Part shown: piece after piece, positions 7,208 to 15,017 of the stretch
How the letters are laid out: each line of letters starts with the position of its first letter
Numbering within the stretch: the first letter of the stretch is position 1
Assembly (NCBI GenBank): GCA_964401995.1
Contig: CAYOAP010000005.1
Span: 124,001 to 188,000 of the forward strand
Direction: 5' to 3'
Source of the DNA: DATCBF01 sp964401995
Lineage (GTDB): Bacteria > Actinomycetota > Thermoleophilia > Solirubrobacterales > 70-9
DNA: 64,000 nt
The notes under the pieces: model-generated
What the model saw: only the letters and a program-made list of their open reading frames with translations
The model's database searches: none
Told to the model about the DNA's origin: nothing
Program-made: the position numbers and the translations under genes

Positions 7208-7783
7208 TCAGCCCGGCTGCGGCGACTGGAAGTGCATCAGCTCGACCTTGGTGTGGATGCCCTCGCCGTCGGCCCCGAGCCGCTCCGTCGCCTCCGCCTG
7301 GATCTCCAGGATGCGGTCAAGGGTCTCTTTGAGCAGGTCGGTGACGTCTTCCCAGCCGCGTTCGTCGACGACCATCGGCGTCCGGCTCAGGTGTGAGTCC
7401 TCGCGTTCGGTGACTGTGCCGGCCGCCAGCGCCTGGGCGACGTCCTCGCCGATCGCCCGCAGGATCGTGTTGGAGATGCCGCGCTGGGCCGAGCTCGGCA
7501 GCGTCATCCATTCCGGGTCGTTGAAGAAAGGGCGTTTGGTGGCGCGGTAGAAGTGCTCGATCGCGCCTCGCCGCGGCTCCCGTTTGACCAGCTCGACGCA
7601 GTCGTAGTCGAGCAGGACTTTGACGTGGTAGCTGACGTTGCCGAGCGGTTCTCCCAGCTCCTTGGAGAGCTGGTTCGGACTTGAGACCCGTTCGTTGAGG
7701 ACGTTCAGCAGCTGCACGCGCAGCGGATGCGCCAGCGCCTTCGCCAGCTTCGGATCGATCACTTCCTTGCTCTTCGTGGACAA
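7208..7783 (-). CDS. ArsR-like winged-helix transcriptional regulator
   Basis: 191 residues from a TTG at 7783, chosen because CTGGAGGAG (7787-7795) sits 5 bases upstream; the longer reading frame begins inside the divergent promoter. N-terminal winged helix: ALAHPLRVQLLNVLNERVSS, then PNQLSKELGEPLGNVSYHVK and VLLDYDCVELVKR, the HTH_20/ArsR pattern. The C-terminal 110 residues are helical (DLLKETLDRILEIQAEATER) and may form the dimer or ligand domain. It has no Cys-rich metal motif, so it is probably not a metal sensor. The shorter regulator at 8787-9092 shares the SNVSYHVRVLLD core, so the two are paralogous. Confidence 0.85.
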   Translation of the reverse strand: MSTKSKEVIDPKLAKALAHPLRVQLLNVLNERVSSPNQLSKELGEPLGNVSYHVKVLLDYDCVELVKREPRRGAIEHFYRATKRPFFNDPEWMTLPSSAQRGISNTILRAIGEDVAQALAAGTVTEREDSHLSRTPMVVDERGWEDVTDLLKETLDRILEIQAEATERLGADGEGIHTKVELMHFQSPQPG

Positions 7784-7845
7784 AATGGCTCCTCCAGTTG
7801 TGTGTTCCCGCAACCCGGCGCGCACCTTAATGGCAGGCTTAGACG

Positions 7846-8457
7846 GTGACTCCCTGGAAGCTGCCACTGATCGTTGCCGCGATCGCCGCGCCGGTCGCGC
7901 TCGCCTTTGCCCTCGCCGGGCCCGGGGTCGGCGGCGCCGTTGGCGCTTTCGCCGGTGTCGCGATCGTCGTTGCCGCTGCCGTCCAGCGCCCCCGCGGGCC
8001 GATTGTCTCGGCAGCCGCGGCCGATTCCCGCCGCCACATCCTGCTTGTCGTCGGCCGCCCGGTCGAGGATCCGGCCGAGGTGCGGCGGATCGCCCGCGCC
8101 GCCGGGGTCGAGGGCGAGCAGGCCGGGGCGGAGGTGCTTGTGCTGGCCCCGGCCAGCATCGGCTTCTTCGATCGCTGGGCCTCGGACCTCGAGTCGGCCC
8201 GGCGCCAGGCCCAGCAGAACCTCGTCCTCACCGTCGCCTCGTTGGCCAAGGCGGGCATCGCCGCCGAGGCCCGGGTCGGCGACGAGGACCTGGTCCAGGC
8301 GGTCGAGGATCAGCTCCAGACCTTTCCGGCGAGCGCGGTGATCCTGGCAACCGGCAGCGCTGGGGAGGACGAGGCCGGCACCGCCGCCGCGGCCGAGCTG
8401 GGGTCACGGCTGCAGGCTGAGTTCCACCACCTCGTGCTTGAGCCCGCCAGCGGCTGA
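7846..8457 (+). CDS. Membrane-anchored universal-stress-like protein
   Basis: 203 residues from a GTG. The N-terminus holds two closely spaced hydrophobic stretches (LPLIVAAIAAPVALAFALAG and GAVGAFAGVAIVVAAAV). A soluble alpha/beta domain follows: RRHILLVVGRPV, AEVLVLAP, a helix ASDLESARRQAQQNLVLTVA, and AVILATG. The strand-helix order and the closing AVILATG strand recall the UspA nucleotide-binding fold. The glycine-rich ATP loop is weak, so nucleotide binding is uncertain. It is divergent from the ArsR-like regulator, which could control it. Confidence 0.6.
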   Translation: MTPWKLPLIVAAIAAPVALAFALAGPGVGGAVGAFAGVAIVVAAAVQRPRGPIVSAAAADSRRHILLVVGRPVEDPAEVRRIARAAGVEGEQAGAEVLVLAPASIGFFDRWASDLESARRQAQQNLVLTVASLAKAGIAAEARVGDEDLVQAVEDQLQTFPASAVILATGSAGEDEAGTAAAAELGSRLQAEFHHLVLEPASG

Positions 8458-8470
8458 GGGCCGCATCGGG

Positions 8471-8743
8471 CTAGCCGTCGAGCAGCTGGTCGAAGCGGAT
8501 CGCGGCGTGGCTCGGCAGGACGAAGTCGTCGCGCCGGTGCAGGAGCCCCACCCCAGCCAGGTCACGAACGGCCCGCTCGATCGCGTCGCGCCGGGCGAAG
8601 TCCTCCGGGCGCTCGTCGATCTCGCGGGCCAGCTCGTCGATCGTTATCTGGGTCGGGTGGATCGCCAGCAGATGACGCAGGACAGCGGCCTCGACTTCGG
8701 CGTCTTCGCGGGCGGGGGTTCGGGTGTCATCGTTGTGGTCCAC
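8471..8743 (-). CDS. Small winged-helix-like protein
   Basis: 90 residues from a GTG at 8743. The order of helices (VEAAVLRHLLAIHP, QITIDELAREIDERPE, FARRDAIERAVRDLAGVGLL, then HRRDDFVLPSHAAIRF) fits a winged-helix DNA-binding fold, with the final part as the wing. It has no recognised effector domain. It lies between a universal-stress-like gene and an ArsR-like gene. The function is unknown; the DNA-binding suggestion is inference from the helix pattern. Confidence 0.6.
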   Translation of the reverse strand: MDHNDDTRTPAREDAEVEAAVLRHLLAIHPTQITIDELAREIDERPEDFARRDAIERAVRDLAGVGLLHRRDDFVLPSHAAIRFDQLLDG

Positions 8744-8786
8744 GGATACATAAGTCGCCAGCGGGCAGAACTCTTCCCCCCAGCGG

Positions 8787-9092
8787 CTAAACCGGTGGTG
8801 TTGTCGTGCCGCTGAGCCCGAGGATGTGCCGCGCCCAATCCTCTTCGACCAGCGACTTGTAGAAGTGCTGCATCGACCCCCGCACTTGCCTCGTCCTCAC
8901 CAGTTCGAGGACGCCGCAATCGAGCAGGACCCTGACGTGGTAGCTCACGTTGCTGAGCGGCCGGTCGAGGGTCTTGGCCAGGTCGCGGGGGCTGGTTTCG
9001 CCGGCCGCCATGGTTTTCAGGATCTCCCTGCGCAGCGGGTGCTTCAAAGCGACCAGCAGATTGTGTGTGTTAGAACGCTCGTGTTTTTCCAT
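8787..9092 (-). CDS. Small ArsR-like winged-helix regulator
   Basis: 101 residues from the ATG at 9092 (MEKHERSNTHN). A longer frame up to 9173 would cross the divergent promoter region and has unlikely composition. Winged helix: ALKHPLRREILKTMAAGETS, then PRDLAKTLDRPLSNVSYHVR and VLLDCGVLELVRTRQVRGSM. It resembles the regulator at 7208-7783 but lacks that protein's C-terminal half. A TATATT box on the minus strand (9108-9103) lies 10 bases upstream of the start. It is divergent from an XRE-family gene. Confidence 0.83.
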   Translation of the reverse strand: MEKHERSNTHNLLVALKHPLRREILKTMAAGETSPRDLAKTLDRPLSNVSYHVRVLLDCGVLELVRTRQVRGSMQHFYKSLVEEDWARHILGLSGTTTPPV

Positions 9093-9166
9093 ATCGAGCG
9101 CCAATATAGAACAAACGAAACGTTTTGTCTGTAGAGGTACTGTCTTCAGGCACAGAAGATGCAGAA
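9093..9166. promoter_or_regulatory. Divergent promoter region with an AAACGTTT palindrome
   Basis: 74 bases between the ArsR-like (minus) and XRE-family (plus) genes. It is much more AT-rich than the neighbourhood. It holds TATATT (minus strand, 9108-9103) as a -10 for the ArsR gene and a near-palindrome CGAAACGTTTTG around 9116-9127. On the plus strand TACTGT at 9138-9143 may be the -10 of the XRE gene. The palindrome is a plausible operator for either regulator. Confidence 0.45.
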
Positions 9167-9424
9167 ATGACACCGCGCGAGCGCTTCGCCATCAACCTCC
9201 GCAAGGCCCGTCTGGCCAAGGGCATCTCCCAGGAGGAGCTCGGCTTCCAGTGCTCGTTGCACCGGACCGAGGTCTCGCTGCTGGAGCGTGGTGGCCGCGA
9301 GCCACGGCTGGGGACGATCGTCAAGCTCTGCGGCGCTCTCGATGTCCGCCCCGACGACCTCTGCGTGGGCATCGCCTGGCAGACGAAGTCGACCAGCTAC
9401 AAGATCACCGCGCCGCGCAAATAG
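9167..9424 (+). CDS. XRE-family helix-turn-helix regulator
   Basis: 85 residues from the ATG at 9167; a TTG at 9125 would lie in the promoter. One Cro/C1-type HTH fills most of it: LRKARLAKGISQEELGFQC, then HRTEVSLLERGGREPRLGTI and VKLCGALDV. The short C-terminus (DDLCVGIAWQTKSTSYKITA) has no sensing domain. Single-domain XRE proteins of this size are widespread and usually of unknown target. The convergent GH15 gene ends 13 bases downstream. Confidence 0.87.
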   Translation: MTPRERFAINLRKARLAKGISQEELGFQCSLHRTEVSLLERGGREPRLGTIVKLCGALDVRPDDLCVGIAWQTKSTSYKITAPRK

Positions 9425-9436
9425 GCGCGGCTCGCC

Positions 9437-11332
9437 TCAGGCGTCCTCGCGGACGCCGCCCATTTCGCTGAAGACCGCGGTGGTCCCGTCGGCTTCGCGC
9501 GTCTCGTCGGCGATCACGTGGGAGACGGCGTTGATCAGCGCCAGGTGGGTGAAGGCCTGGGGGAAGTTGCCGAGGTGGCGGCCGCTCTCGGCCTCCAGCT
9601 CCTCGGCGTAGAGGTCGAGCCAGCCAGCCGCCTCCAGCAGCCGCTCGCAGAGCGCCCGCGCCCGCCGCGGCTCGCCGATCTCCGAGAGCGCCGAGACCAG
9701 CCAGAAGGAGCAGATCAGGAAGGTCCCCTCCGCGCCGCTGAGGCCGTCGTCGGTCTCTTCGACCTTGTAGCGGAGGACGAGGCCGTGTTCGGTCAGCTCG
9801 TCGGCGATCGCGTCGACCGTGGCGCAGACCCGTGGGTCGTCGGGCGGCAGGAAGCGCAGCAGCGGGATCAGCAGGGTCGAGGCGTCGAGGGCGTCGGTCT
9901 CGTAGTGCTGGCGGAAGACGCCGTCGCGGACCCCGTTCTCGAGGATCTCGTCCTTGATCTCGGCGGCTTTGCCTTCCCACTCCTCGGCGACATCCCCGAA
10001 GCCGATCTCGCGGGCGAGGCGGGCGCCGCGGTCGACCGCGACCCAGATCATCAGCTTCGAGGAGACGTAGTGCTGCGGCTCTCCGCGCGACTCCCAGATC
10101 CCCTGGTCGGGGTTGGGCCAGGCATCGATCGCCGCTTCCACCTGGTAGCGGATCAGCTGGCGATCGGCTGGAGTGCCGCTGCCGCGCAGGGCTTTGCTGT
10201 GCAGGTAGATCGAGTCCAGCAGCGCTCCCCAGACGTCGTTCTGGCGCTGGTCGTAGGCGCCGTTGCCGATCCGCACCGGCTTCGAGCCAAGGTAGCCGTC
10301 GAGGTGGTCGAGGGTCTGCTCGGTCAGCTTCTTCTCGCCGCCGATTCCGTACATGATCTGCAGGTCCGGTTCCTCGCGGCAGACGTCGACGATGAAGCGC
10401 ATGAAGTCGCGTGCCTCCTGGTCGAAGCCGAGCGTGTGCAGCGCCCAGAGGCTGAAGGTCGAGTCGCGGATCCAGCTGAAGCGGTAATCCCAGTTGCGCT
10501 CGCCGCCCGGGGTCTCCGGCAGCGAGGTGGTGGGGGCGGCGAGGATCGCCCCGGTCGGGGTGTAGGTGAGGCCCTTGAGCACCAGCGCCGAGCGCTGCAG
10601 GTGGATCCGCCAGGGGTGGTCGGGGAACTTGCCGTCGCGCAGCCAATCGCGCCAGAACTCTTCGGTCGAGTCGAGCCGCTCCAGCGCCTCCGGGGCGCTG
10701 CGCGGCCCGCCGAGGTCGCTGTCGCCCCAGGTCAGGGCGCAGAAGCCGCTCTCGTCCTCGCGCAGCTTCAGCGTCCCGCGGGCGGCGCCGTCCTCGATCG
10801 TCAGCTCCATGTCAGTGGTCATCCTCAGCTCGGTCCCGTCGCTGCCGCGGGCGACCGCTTCGCCGAGATCGCCGCCGCTCCACTCGGCCGCCTCGATCCC
10901 GTAGCCGAAGCGCGGCAGGCACTCCATCTCCATCTCGACCTCGCCGTCGATGCAGGTCATCGTCCGCAGCAGCGAGTGGTCGGACTCGTGCTCGGTGTCG
11001 GGGCGGCTGCCCTTGCCGTCGGAGGTGCTCCACTCGGCGATCGTCAGCGCGTCGTGGATCACGACCCAGCCGGTCTCGGTGACCCAGGTCGTCTCGATCA
11101 CCAGGGTGCCCGGCTCATAGCGGCGGCTGATCGGGACGACGACGCCGCGGGGGGAGAGCTTGAAGTGGCCGGCGCCGCGGTCGAGCAGGGCGGCGAAGGC
11201 GCTGGCGGAGTCGAAGCGGGGCAGGCAGAGCCACTCGACCGAGCCGTCGTAGGAGACGAGGGCGGCGGTGTGGCAGTCGGAGAGAAAGCCGTAGCTGCCG
11301 ATCGGTGGAAAACGGTTGTTGGCGGCTCCCAA
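9437..11332 (-). CDS. Glycoside hydrolase family 15 protein (glucoamylase/trehalase-like)
   Basis: 631 residues from a TTG at 11332. The N-terminal beta-sandwich begins FPPIGSYGFLSDCHTAALVS, DGSVEWLCLPRFDSASAFA. The (alpha/alpha)6 barrel starts at about residue 280 with ERNWDYRFSWIRDSTFSLWA and contains GIWESRGEPQHYVSSKLMIW and EGTFLICSFWLVSAL, the blocks typical of actinobacterial GH15 trehalases and glucoamylases. The acidic residues in these blocks supply the catalytic pair. The substrate (trehalose, maltodextrin or another alpha-glucan) is not decidable from sequence. No signal peptide, so cytoplasmic. A -10-like TAGCTT lies 9 bases before the TTG, suggesting a leaderless mRNA. Confidence 0.95.
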   Translation of the reverse strand: MGAANNRFPPIGSYGFLSDCHTAALVSYDGSVEWLCLPRFDSASAFAALLDRGAGHFKLSPRGVVVPISRRYEPGTLVIETTWVTETGWVVIHDALTIAEWSTSDGKGSRPDTEHESDHSLLRTMTCIDGEVEMEMECLPRFGYGIEAAEWSGGDLGEAVARGSDGTELRMTTDMELTIEDGAARGTLKLREDESGFCALTWGDSDLGGPRSAPEALERLDSTEEFWRDWLRDGKFPDHPWRIHLQRSALVLKGLTYTPTGAILAAPTTSLPETPGGERNWDYRFSWIRDSTFSLWALHTLGFDQEARDFMRFIVDVCREEPDLQIMYGIGGEKKLTEQTLDHLDGYLGSKPVRIGNGAYDQRQNDVWGALLDSIYLHSKALRGSGTPADRQLIRYQVEAAIDAWPNPDQGIWESRGEPQHYVSSKLMIWVAVDRGARLAREIGFGDVAEEWEGKAAEIKDEILENGVRDGVFRQHYETDALDASTLLIPLLRFLPPDDPRVCATVDAIADELTEHGLVLRYKVEETDDGLSGAEGTFLICSFWLVSALSEIGEPRRARALCERLLEAAGWLDLYAEELEAESGRHLGNFPQAFTHLALINAVSHVIADETREADGTTAVFSEMGGVREDA

Positions 11333-11341
11333 GGCGAAGCC

Positions 11342-11347
11342 AAGCTA
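11342..11347 (-). promoter_or_regulatory. -10 box TAGCTT, 9 nt before the GH15 TTG start
   Basis: TANNNT-type -10 on the minus strand. The spacing places transcription start at or next to the start codon. The divergent CtaG-like gene has TACGCT at 11385-11390. Confidence 0.5.
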
Positions 11348-11384
11348 GCAGCGGCAGCGGGCGTGGCTAACTCGAATGCGGCGC

Positions 11385-11390
11385 TACGCT
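11385..11390 (+). promoter_or_regulatory. -10 box TACGCT, 7 nt before the CtaG-like GTG start
   Basis: TANNNT-type -10 with a 7-base gap to GTG at 11398, implying a leaderless transcript. No clear -35. Confidence 0.4.
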
Positions 11391-11397
11391 GACTCGC

Positions 11398-12327
11398 GTG
11401 ACGCTGCCGATCGCCCACGTCTCAGGCATCTACGGCCCCTTGGAGCTGGCGCCGATGCTGATCGCCGCGGTGCTCTACGCGAAGCGGGCGGCGACCCTCT
11501 CCGCCAAGGGCCGCCCGGTGCCGCTCTGGCGTCAGATCTGCTTCGCCGCGGGCCTGCTGGTCATCGTCGCGGCGCTGATCTCGCCGATCAGCGATGTCGC
11601 CGAGCAGCTGGTCATCGCCCACATGGTCGAGCACCTGATGCTGGGCGATATCGCCACCCTGCTGCTGGTCCTCGGCCTGACCGGGCCGCTGCTGCAGCCG
11701 ATCCTGGCGATCCCGGTCTTCGACCGCCTCCGCGTCCTCGCCAATCCGGCGATCGCCTTCCCGCTCTGGGTGCTCAACTTCTACTTCTGGCATATCCCGG
11801 CCCTCTACGACGCGGCCTACGGGGGCGCGCCGCTGCACGCGCTCGAGCACGCCACCTTCATCTTCTTCGGCTGCCTGATGTGGATGCCGGTCTTCGGCCC
11901 GCTGCCGACCCCGAAGTGGTTCACCGCCGGCTGGAAAGTCGGCTACGTGATCGCGGTCCGCTTCGCCGGGGCGATCCTCGGCAACGTCCTGATGTGGTCC
12001 GGCTCTGTGCTCTACACCGTCTACGCGCCCGGCGAGCGCGAATGGGGCCTCTCGCCGCTGGCCGACCAGAGCACCGCCGGCGTGATCATGATGGTCGAGG
12101 GGACCTTCCTCGCCCTCGGCCTGCTGGCCTGGGTTTTCTTCGAGGTGGCGCGGGAGGGGAGCGAGAAGCAGCGTCTGCTCGACCTCGCCCACGACCACGG
12201 GGTGGCGCTCGACGACGAGCGCGCCCAGCGGGCGGTCGCCGCCGGCCACGGGGCGCGGCTGGAGGAGCGGATCCGGGCCGAGCAGGCGCCGGCCGCCGGC
12301 AAGGAGCCGGGTGTCGCCGCTCGATAG
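11398..12327 (+). CDS. Cytochrome c oxidase assembly factor CtaG-like membrane protein
   Basis: 309 residues from GTG. About seven membrane helices with the caa3-type CtaG features: AHMVEHLMLGDIATLLLVLG (conserved His residues), FYFWHIPALYDAA, LHALEHATFIFFGCLMWMPV and MMVEGTFLALGLLAWVFF. CtaG of this type helps build or supply copper to cytochrome oxidase in the membrane. The last 60 residues are charged and cytoplasmic. A short ORF overlaps its end by 17 bases in another frame. It is divergent from GH15 with overlapping promoter regions. Confidence 0.9.
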   Translation: MTLPIAHVSGIYGPLELAPMLIAAVLYAKRAATLSAKGRPVPLWRQICFAAGLLVIVAALISPISDVAEQLVIAHMVEHLMLGDIATLLLVLGLTGPLLQPILAIPVFDRLRVLANPAIAFPLWVLNFYFWHIPALYDAAYGGAPLHALEHATFIFFGCLMWMPVFGPLPTPKWFTAGWKVGYVIAVRFAGAILGNVLMWSGSVLYTVYAPGEREWGLSPLADQSTAGVIMMVEGTFLALGLLAWVFFEVAREGSEKQRLLDLAHDHGVALDDERAQRAVAAGHGARLEERIRAEQAPAAGKEPGVAAR

Positions 12328-12430
12328 AGCCAAGGCCTGGGTCGTCACCGGGCCGGTTGGGCGCGGCCTCTCCTTCGCGATCGACTTCGCGGCAGCGCTG
12401 CGCCGCGGCCTCGCCCAGCGCCGCGGATAG
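12311..12430 (+). CDS. Small conserved-looking ORF overlapping the CtaG-like gene (39 aa)
   Basis: GTG at 12311, TAG at 12428-12430, with AAGGAG at 12301-12306 just upstream. The product begins MSPLDRAKAWVVTGPVG, continues RGLSFAIDFAAAL and ends RRGLAQRRG. The LDR-KAW-VTGP-G opening followed by an amphipathic helix and an Arg-rich end resembles tiny proteins I recall in actinobacteria; this recall is not a search result. It overlaps the upstream gene by 17 bases and is probably translationally coupled to it. The function is unknown; a membrane-peripheral partner is possible. Confidence 0.6.
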   Translation: MSPLDRAKAWVVTGPVGRGLSFAIDFAAALRRGLAQRRG

Positions 12431-12448
12431 CCCGCGCGCCGATTCCTT

Positions 12449-12454
12449 TAGGGT
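12449..12454 (+). promoter_or_regulatory. -10 box TAGGGT, 9 nt before tig
   Basis: TANNNT-type -10 followed by a 9-base gap to the ATG at 12464; implies a leaderless or nearly leaderless tig mRNA. Confidence 0.4.
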
Positions 12455-12463
12455 CATGCGCCG

Positions 12464-13846
12464 ATGAAGACCACCGTCAAAGAGCTGCCCAACTCGCGTG
12501 TCCAGGTTGACGCCGAGGTCGATGCCGCTGATGTCCAGCGCGGAATCGCCCGCGCCGCCCGCGGCTTCGCCAAAGAGATGCGGATGCCCGGCTTTCGCAA
12601 GGGCAAGGCGCCGGCTTCGCTGGTGATCCAGCGGGTCGGGTTCGGCCCGGTCCTGGAGGAGGCGATCCGCGACTCGCTGCCCGAGTGGTACGAGCGGGCG
12701 CTGCTCGATTCGGCGATCAGCCCGGTCGGCAATCCCGATGTCGAGATCGTCACCGCCCCCGAGGGCGAGGGCGAGCCGCTGACTTTCAAGTTCGAGGTCG
12801 GGGTCCGGCCCAAGGCCAAGCTCGGCGAGTACAAAGGGCTCGAGATCGGCAAGGCCGAGCCCGAGGTGCCCGCCGACATCGTCGACCGCGAGATCGAGCG
12901 CATGCAGCAGAGCTTCGCCAAACTTGAGCCGGTCGAGCGCGTGGCCGCCTCCGGCGACGCCCTCCTGGTCGATTTCGAGGGGTCGATCGACGGCGAGCCC
13001 TTCGAGGGCGGCAAGGCTTCCGACTACCTCTTGGAGCTGGGCGGCGGGCAGCTGATCGAGGGCTTCGAGGAGCAGCTCGAGGGCGCCGGCGCCGGCGAGG
13101 ACCGCGAGGTCAAGGTCACCTTCCCCGACGATTACCACGCCGAGCAGCTGGCCGGCAAAGACGCGACCTTCGCGGTCGCGGTCAAAGAGGTGCGGGAGAA
13201 AGTGCTGCCCGAGCTCGACGACGACTTCGCCTCCGACGCCTCCGAGTTCGACACGCTGGAGGAGCTGCGCGCTGATATCGACGCCAAACTCGGCGAGGCG
13301 GCCGGCGAGCGGATCGAGCAGGACTTCCGCGTCGCCGCGATCGACGCCGCGGTCGAGAACGCGACCGTCGAGCTGCCCGACGAGCTCACCGTCGCCCGTG
13401 CTGCCGAGCGCTGGGAGCGGGTCGAGCGCCAGCTCGCCGGCCGCGGCATGGACCCCAACGCCTACCTGCAGATGCAGGGCAAAACCCGCGAGGAGATCAT
13501 CGAGGAGTCCAAACCCGACGCGGCGCTGGAGCTGAAGCGCGAGGCGGTGCTGGCGGCGATCGCCGAGGCCGAGGCGATTGAGGTCGGCGACGAGGAGATG
13601 ATCGAGGCGCTGGAGCACACCGCCGGCCACGAGCGGACGACGCCGGAGAAACTGCTGGAGCGGCTGCGCGACAACGGCCGCGACGCGATGGTCCGCGATG
13701 ACATCCAGGTCCGCAAAGCGATCGACCTGGTCGCCGATGCGGCGACCCCGATCGCGATGGAGCAGGCCGAGGCCCGCGAGAAACTCTGGACCCCGGAGAA
13801 GGAGCGGGAGGCGGCTGGCAGCCTCTGGACGCCGGGCTCGGAGTGA
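12464..13846 (+). CDS. tig: Trigger factor, ribosome-associated chaperone and prolyl isomerase
   Basis: 460 residues with the three family domains. The N-terminal ribosome-binding domain has the docking motif MPGFRKGKAP at about residue 45 (the GFRxGxxP signature). The FKBP-type PPIase domain covers about 155-240 (DALLVDFEGSIDGEPFEGGK, GGGQLIEGFEEQLEGAGAGE). The long helical C-terminal chaperone domain includes ERIEQDFRVAAIDAAVENA. The protein catches nascent chains at the ribosome exit. clpP and clpX follow, the common tig-clpP-clpX order, here interrupted by an M23 peptidase and a GNAT gene. The tail is acidic and charged. Confidence 0.98.
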   Translation: MKTTVKELPNSRVQVDAEVDAADVQRGIARAARGFAKEMRMPGFRKGKAPASLVIQRVGFGPVLEEAIRDSLPEWYERALLDSAISPVGNPDVEIVTAPEGEGEPLTFKFEVGVRPKAKLGEYKGLEIGKAEPEVPADIVDREIERMQQSFAKLEPVERVAASGDALLVDFEGSIDGEPFEGGKASDYLLELGGGQLIEGFEEQLEGAGAGEDREVKVTFPDDYHAEQLAGKDATFAVAVKEVREKVLPELDDDFASDASEFDTLEELRADIDAKLGEAAGERIEQDFRVAAIDAAVENATVELPDELTVARAAERWERVERQLAGRGMDPNAYLQMQGKTREEIIEESKPDAALELKREAVLAAIAEAEAIEVGDEEMIEALEHTAGHERTTPEKLLERLRDNGRDAMVRDDIQVRKAIDLVADAATPIAMEQAEAREKLWTPEKEREAAGSLWTPGSE

Positions 13847-13897
13847 CGGTTATCTCCCAGTTTCCAGGCCTGGTGCAGGCACGCCTGACGCCTTCTA

Positions 13898-13903
13898 TAG
13901 AGT
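13898..13903 (+). promoter_or_regulatory. -10 box TAGAGT, 7 nt before clpP
   Basis: TATAGAGT at 13896-13903 contains TAGAGT ending 7 bases before the ATG at 13911. It suggests that clpP has its own promoter and a leaderless transcript. Confidence 0.45.
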
Positions 13904-13910
13904 GCCGCGT

Positions 13911-14495
13911 ATGAGCCCACTTGTCCCCATGGTTGTCGAGCAGACCTCGCGCGGCGAGCGCTCCTTCGACATCTATTCCCGCCTGCTCAACGAGCGCATC
14001 ATCTTCCTCGGCACCGAGGTCACCCAGGACATCGCCAACCTGATCGTGGCCCAGCTCCTGCACCTGGAGTCCGAGGACCCGGACAAGGACATCAGCCTCT
14101 ACATCAACTCGCCCGGCGGCTCCGTCTACGCCGGGCTGGCGATCTACGACACGATGCAGTTCATCAAGCCCGACGTGCAGACGATCTGCGTCGGCATCGC
14201 GATGAGCATGGGCGCGCTGCTGCTCTCCGGCGGCGCCGCCGGCAAGCGGATGTCGCTGCCCAACTCGAAAATCCTCATTCACCAGGTTTCTTCCGGCTTC
14301 CAGGGCCAGGCGACCGACATCGAGATCCACGCCAAAGAGATCATCGACGTCCGCAAGCGCCTCGACGAGATCCTCGCCAAGCACACCGGCCAGTCCTTCG
14401 AGAAGGTCACGAAAGACACCGATCGCGACTACTTCATGAGCGCGGAAGAGGCGAAGGAGTACAACCTCGTCGACCGCGTCATCGAACACCACTGA
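13911..14495 (+). CDS. clpP: ATP-dependent Clp protease proteolytic subunit
   Basis: 194 residues from the ATG at 13911 (an upstream in-frame extension overlaps tig and lacks homology). Catalytic Ser in AMSMGALLLSGG, His in LIHQVSSGFQGQA, Asp in DTDRDYFMSAEEAKEYNLVD. INSPGGSVYAGLAIYDTMQF is the conserved oxyanion-region block. It forms the tetradecameric chamber fed by ClpX, whose gene lies 1.2 kb downstream. The N-terminus lacks a long propeptide. The stop codon TGA overlaps a CTG that appears to start the next gene. Confidence 0.98.
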   Translation: MSPLVPMVVEQTSRGERSFDIYSRLLNERIIFLGTEVTQDIANLIVAQLLHLESEDPDKDISLYINSPGGSVYAGLAIYDTMQFIKPDVQTICVGIAMSMGALLLSGGAAGKRMSLPNSKILIHQVSSGFQGQATDIEIHAKEIIDVRKRLDEILAKHTGQSFEKVTKDTDRDYFMSAEEAKEYNLVDRVIEHH

Positions 14496-15010
14496 AGCGC
14501 CTAGCCCTCCTAGCGCTCTCCCTCTTCGCGGCCTTCGCCGCCCCCCAGGCATCTGCCCGTCTCTCCAGCCCCGACGGGGCACCCGCCTACTACGCCCACG
14601 TCTTCCCGGTCCAGGGCCCGCACGGCACCCGCGGCGCGATCGGTGAATTCGGCGCCCCCCGCGACGGCGGCCGCACCCACGAGGGCTTCGACATCGTCGC
14701 CGCCTGCGGGACCGAACTAGTCGCTGTCCGCAACGGCCGGGTTCTGCGCACGGGCTACGACCCGGTTCTCTACGGCAACTACCTGCTGATCCACGGCGAA
14801 GGCGAGCACCGCAGCTACTTCTACGCCCACATGCCGCGCCCGGCCCTGGTCCACAAGGGCGAGAAGGTCTGGACCGGGGAGCCGGTCGGCGAGGTCGGCG
14901 AGACCGGCAACGCGATCACCGTCGGCTGCCACCTCCACTTCGAGATCCACGTCCGCGGAGTCCCGATCGACCCCGAGCCCGAACTGCGCCGCTGGGACCG
15001 CTACAGCTGA
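14492..15010 (+). CDS. Secreted M23-family (LytM) metallopeptidase with a CTG start
   Basis: 172 residues if read from CTG at 14492, which overlaps the clpP stop as CTGA. There is no ATG, GTG or TTG in frame before the conserved domain. The first 21 residues form a clear signal peptide (KRLALLALSLFAAFAAPQAS, ending ASA). The mature part has the M23 motifs: HEGFDIVA (His and Asp zinc ligands), YAHM and CHLHFEIHVRG (HLH). M23 enzymes cut peptidoglycan cross-links or stem peptides outside the cell. The start choice is an inference from the signal peptide and overlap; a frame-shifted or broken start is possible. Translation is probably coupled to clpP. Confidence 0.8.
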   Translation: MKRLALLALSLFAAFAAPQASARLSSPDGAPAYYAHVFPVQGPHGTRGAIGEFGAPRDGGRTHEGFDIVAACGTELVAVRNGRVLRTGYDPVLYGNYLLIHGEGEHRSYFYAHMPRPALVHKGEKVWTGEPVGEVGETGNAITVGCHLHFEIHVRGVPIDPEPELRRWDRYS

Positions 15011-15017
15011 CCCGAGC

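Noticed and set aside
9518..11392. 624-residue open frame on the plus strand across the GH15 gene
   Set aside because: Antisense shadow: the minus-strand GH15 protein has clear family blocks, while this product is an R/A/V/L/G/D-rich sequence with no motif, as usual opposite GC-rich genes.
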